Shown here piece by piece: positions 60,447 through 64,000 of a stretch of DNA of 64,000 nt. The notes under the pieces were generated by a model. That model was not told the DNA's origin, ran no database searches, and saw only the letters and a program-made list of their open reading frames with translations. The first letter of the stretch is position 1, and each line of letters opens with the position of its first letter. The DNA comes from Vitellaria paradoxa (Eukaryota > Streptophyta > Magnoliopsida > Ericales > Sapotaceae): positions 15,529,845 through 15,593,844 of the forward strand of contig CM034242.1 in the NCBI GenBank assembly GCA_019916065.1, read 5' to 3'. The translations under genes were made by a program, and so were the position numbers.

Positions 60447-61887
60447 ATGGCAACCACCGCCACCGCCACCGCCATAATCACCTTCCTCTCAGCACCAACC
60501 CCTCGCCAGCTCTCTGCATCTCAACAGGGCTGCAGTGGCCAAACGCTCTTTTTCGCTAAGTCTCCCCTCATCAGACGCATTCCTCTTTCTTCTTCTTCTT
60601 CATCGTCGTCAAGTTCAGTTACGGTAGAAGAAAAGAAAGAAGAAGATAGCGGTTCTCCTCCTTCACCTGACAACAGCTTTCCTATCCAATCTGAACCCAC
60701 CGCCACCCAAGACCCCGACGCCACTCCTTCTACCAGGTACCATCGCCTTCTTCACTTCACTTCCCAGTAACACTCGCTTCATGAAGTCGTTAACAATCAA
60801 CTCATTTTACCGAATTTGTGGTCTAGAAATTTTGAGTGATAATCTCGATTTTAAACATTTGTAGTCTGCATAATAAAATTTATATGTTTATATATTTTAA
60901 GACTAACCGTTTGGCAACAAAGATAACAATGCCATGGTAGAATTAAAGAGTTTTTAATTTATAATTAATGAACACTATATATCAAAACATCTCCGTATTT
61001 ACTGCGTTAGATTTGCTTAATTGAATTAGTTGCAAAAATAATTCATTTACCTACCATAATAATGTTTATTAAAACTACATATGCAATTAAAATTAGCCCA
61101 TTTTATTCACTTCCCTATAATTATAATATAATTAGGTCCCTCTTGATATGAAATTCTCTATAATCTGATTAGGCCCCTCTCGAATTTACATGCGGCACGA
61201 GAGTATCCTATTGGGAGTTGTTATTTTCTTTTATTTTATTGGTTAGTTTTGAGAGAGAGAGAGAGACAGAGAGAGTTAATTTAAAATAAAAATTACACAT
61301 GTTTCACGAGATCATCATATTGCGAATTATTTATGTGAGAGAGAAAGATGGGGAAACATTCTCAAGAGGAGAGTTGCTTAGGCCAAAAACTCGAATCATG
61401 ATGTTTACCGTGGTGGGTTGGCCATGCTTGTGATGTGTTATGCATAATGACTGAGATTTCACTTTGAGAAAGGTATTTTATGCGTAAATTGTCGCTTGAG
61501 TGGCATTATAGAAAAACAATTGTTAATGTGAGGGATGGGAGCTTTTCTTGCTCATGTTTTCTTTTCCTTTCTTTTTCGCCGATGCTAAGGTTTGATATGA
61601 TTTTGAGTGGAATGCTAATGTCATTGAAACTTGTCTCTAGGGGTTGCAAGGCATGTGGGCGAGAGGAACTGGAGAATGGATGTAATGGTGAGGGAAGGAT
61701 TCAAGGCGGAATTGCGACAGTCCCAGGCTTTGGTTGGTGGCCAATAAAGGCTTACAGACCTTGCCCTGGCTTTGTAGCATCTGGGGGTAGATATCGACGA
61801 CAAGGGCAGAGCATGGATGAGGTTGCCTTTGGAAGGGGGGAGAAAGGAGTTCCCATGGGAAGTACTGATGTGGCTCAATCAAGGTAG
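60447..61887 (+). CDS. Small plastid-targeted protein with conserved CxxC..C..C domain
   Basis: Two exons (60447-60736 and 61641-61887, GT-AG, phase 2) give 178 residues. The ATG at 60447 is the first in frame after the GA-rich leader; the upstream in-frame residues come from the microsatellite. Residues 1 to about 55 are Ala/Thr/Ser-rich with few acids, a typical chloroplast transit peptide, followed by an acidic Pro/Ser linker. The second exon holds a compact conserved domain: GCKACGREELENGCNGEGR, then IATVPGFGWWPIKAYRPCPGF and GRYRRQGQSMDEVAFGR, with Cys 99, 102, 111 and 138. The cysteines could bind zinc or be redox-active; this is inference. I recall similar plastid proteins of unknown function in other plants (possibly Arabidopsis At1g22630), without certainty. 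Confidence 0.85.
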
Positions 61888-62324
61888 AGAGCTAGATTTC
61901 CTTTGTTTAATTCTATTATCAGTATCTCATGGAATTATTTGCTCGATTTATTTGATTGTTTATTTTGCGCTGCCCTCCTTATATTTTGTGGAAACACTTG
62001 TTTTCAGATTTTTGAGAATTGGTTTGATAATGTTAGTTTGGTACTTAGAAGATGGTTTATTTGTAGATGGCGTAGGGAGCTGACAATTTTGGATTGAATG
62101 GTTCGAGTCCAAGTTCTTCTAGCAAAATAGGATTATAATCTACAATCTAGCATTTTGGTCACAAAAAATTATGAACAATGAAGAGAGTTGTAAGATTTTG
62201 AGCTTACAGAACACCTTTACCCATCCTCAAGCAAAGATCACAAGAAGTTTCTTAGGCTTTATGAATGGAAAATGAAAAATTATAAGCTCAAACAACAACC
62301 TACTTAACAAGAATTAAAGATGCC
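61888..62324. other. 3' UTR of the plastid protein gene and intergenic DNA
   Basis: No further coding pattern. The likely 3' UTR runs to about 62100. Confidence 0.5.
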
Positions 62325-63065
62325 AATGAAATAATGAGGAAACCCTTTCATAGGGATAAAAACCTCGATTGCAAACACCACTATCAACGGGTTACAAGAT
62401 CCTACCAGAATTTACTACGACTCCCTTGTACAAATTCCCTAGACAATCTTGCTCAACTCACTCGATAAACCCTACAAGTGGCCTCTTTGTCTCACACAAA
62501 GAGTTTAAGAAAGAAGGAATAAAAATCTAGAGAAAAACACTAAAACTCACAAGAATGATCTTTCTCTAGGTCTCTACAATATGTTCCCCAACTATATGTA
62601 TTTCCTTAAGCCTGAGTACATATTTATAAAATTACAAAAGGTTGCCCTAAATTAAGCAAAATAGGAAACATGTACACATAAGGCGATCCTTCGAGCTTCC
62701 TATTCCTTGCTTGTGCAATAGGTCGAACTAGCGAGCATCCATCACATACCCTGAGATCCGTACTGGAATTCCCGAAGTGAAAAGGGCGAACCTGCGCGCT
62801 TCCTGCCGGCTACCAGCGAGCAAAGGGCGCAGTTGCGCGTTCCCAGCGCCATGCCTGCGAGGTATACTGGTTTCTTCCGCGTCTAGAAAATTGTCTCTGA
62901 GTCCAAATAGAATTTGTAATATGCAATACTTTGACGTCAATTAGAGTTCTGAAATCTTTGGATAGCTTGATTCTTTAATCTCCTCAATGATTTAGAAATC
63001 TCCAAATCTTCAATTTGCTTTCCTAATTTAACTGAAATTTTGATTGGATTTGCCACAAAACTTTA
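62325..63065 (-). repeat. Solo LTR-like sequence, copy 2
   Basis: It is co-linear with copy 1 at 54535-55350: ACTATCAACGGGTTACAAGA near 62381, CTCGATAAACCCTACAAGT near 62461, TCTCTACAATATGTTC near 62570, a GC-rich block at 62780-62865 and AAATCTTCAATTTGC near 63003. It is the same orientation as copy 1, more decayed, and without adjacent retroelement genes. Confidence 0.65.
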
Positions 63066-63350
63066 TAGAAAACACATCATCTTTGCAATTGACATTGATA
63101 CTTTGTATCATACTGAGTTTTAACCTCTTTTGTGTTAGGATTGGGACTGGGCCAGAAATAAACACAGGAACACTAACACAGATTTTTACATGGTTTGGCG
63201 AAACCAACTACGTTCACTGCCAAGAAGCTCGAGAGCAATCCACAATAATACTGAGGAGGATTGCAATCACTCAATTCATCAGCTCTCTCTGTTTCTTTCA
63301 CACTTTTCCCTACAGCATTCCTAGTATAAAACCCACACCGCAATTACAGC

Positions 63351-63389
<39 letters not shown>

Positions 63390-64000
63390 AGCACCCTATG
63401 ATACCAGGGGTCTTCCTACTCTACAAACTTAGTCAAGTGAAGTAAACAAGCATTGGGACTCAAAATTCTACGTTCAAAGAAAATGCTAACTTTCATGATT
63501 TTTGGGTCAACTTCGCAGCAATGGATCGAATTACAGGAACACATTCAGCTGTCAAATCTGGTATCATTGGAAAGATCTATGAACCTAGTTTCCAACCAAA
63601 AAGAGAGAGAGAGAGAGAGAGAGAACGGTGCATCGTTTGCATTTTTCTGGAGGACTTATGGTCGTTTTTGTGAAGTGTGTTTTTGCTGAGTGTTCAATTG
63701 AGGCTAACCAGGAATGCTGCAAGTTTTGGCCTGTTTTTCTTCATCAGACTTTCTTGAGACTTTACCTACAAACTTTTTTTTGAAAGGTACCTACAAACTT
63801 TACCTACTGTTGTAGTAGTTTTATTTAGTGTCTTTTAAGTTTCTAAACCCATTAATTATGTGTGTGCGTTGGCTGGAGGTTGTTCCATGCCTATGTAATG
63901 AGTCTGTAGTCTTGATTAGAAATGAATGAATAATAGTTTAGCCTTTGGCTTTTGAGAAGAAAGATTTCTTCTTGTTATCTTTACTCTTACCTTTCTTGGT
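63066..64000. other. LTR-derived and simple-sequence DNA, right edge
   Basis: A phrase like ACACAGATTTTTACATGGTT (63176-63195) and GGCGAAACCAACTACG resembles the U5/R part of plant copia LTRs. A CT microsatellite (about 63354-63386) and a GA microsatellite (about 63602-63625) follow. No gene is seen up to the edge. Confidence 0.45.

Noticed and set aside
60284..60559. Frame with an ERERERERE run overlapping the plastid protein start
   Set aside because: The GA microsatellite in the leader produces it; the true frame is fixed by the transit peptide and the splice phase.
61621..61882. Antisense frames opposite exon 2 of the plastid protein gene
   Set aside because: Shadows of the conserved plus-strand domain.
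54535..63065. A single large LTR retrotransposon bounded by the two similar LTR-like repeats
   Set aside because: The interval contains host gene exons and no gag or pol of a matching element, so two separate insertions are more likely.
63044..63445. 133-codon frame at the right end
   Set aside because: It spans LTR-like sequence and a CT microsatellite (SLSLSLSL); no domain.

Overview
This is nuclear DNA of a flowering plant, most likely a eudicot. It is AT-rich, the genes have many GT-AG introns, plastid-targeted proteins are encoded, and the space between genes is filled with plant-type transposable elements (Ty1/copia, Ty3/gypsy Tat lineage, L1-type LINE, Cassandra-like TRIM, tRNA-derived SINE, MITEs). 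I cannot name the species. There are no operons, CRISPR arrays or phage signals. I see no convincingly new molecular system; the unusual content is nested transposons and gene decay.

Layout. 1-2020: 5' end of a Ty1/copia element on the minus strand, running off the left edge. 3222-4290: a fold-back Mutator-like MITE with a 9-bp target duplication. 5363-6496: a decayed minus-strand coding region of uncertain origin. 7735-10014: an intact five-exon GDSL esterase/lipase gene. 10832-11792: a large fold-back element. 12449-36256: an intact 15-exon gene for FTSHI1, the protease-dead plastid FtsH homologue. Its second intron is 14.4 kb and holds a copia gag relic, a degenerate Tat-lineage Ty3/gypsy element with an antisense accessory ORF, and MITEs. 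Intron 10 holds Cassandra-like 5S-bearing repeats with a SINE inserted in one.

36257-42318 is intergenic, with MITE-like repeats. 42352-56270 is a broken SKIP8-like F-box/NTF2-fold gene. Its second intron has grown to 11 kb by insertion of a LINE, a complete copia element inside that LINE, a TRIM-like element and an LTR. 60447-61887 is a complete two-exon gene for a small plastid-targeted protein with four cysteines in its conserved domain. The right end (62325-64000) is LTR-derived and simple-sequence DNA.

The genes are not obviously linked in function. Two of the three intact genes (FTSHI1 and the small Cys protein) encode predicted plastid proteins, and the GDSL hydrolase is predicted to be secreted. 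I checked exon phases by hand: 1209 coding nt for the GDSL gene, 2880 for FTSHI1 and 537 for the plastid protein, each an unbroken frame.
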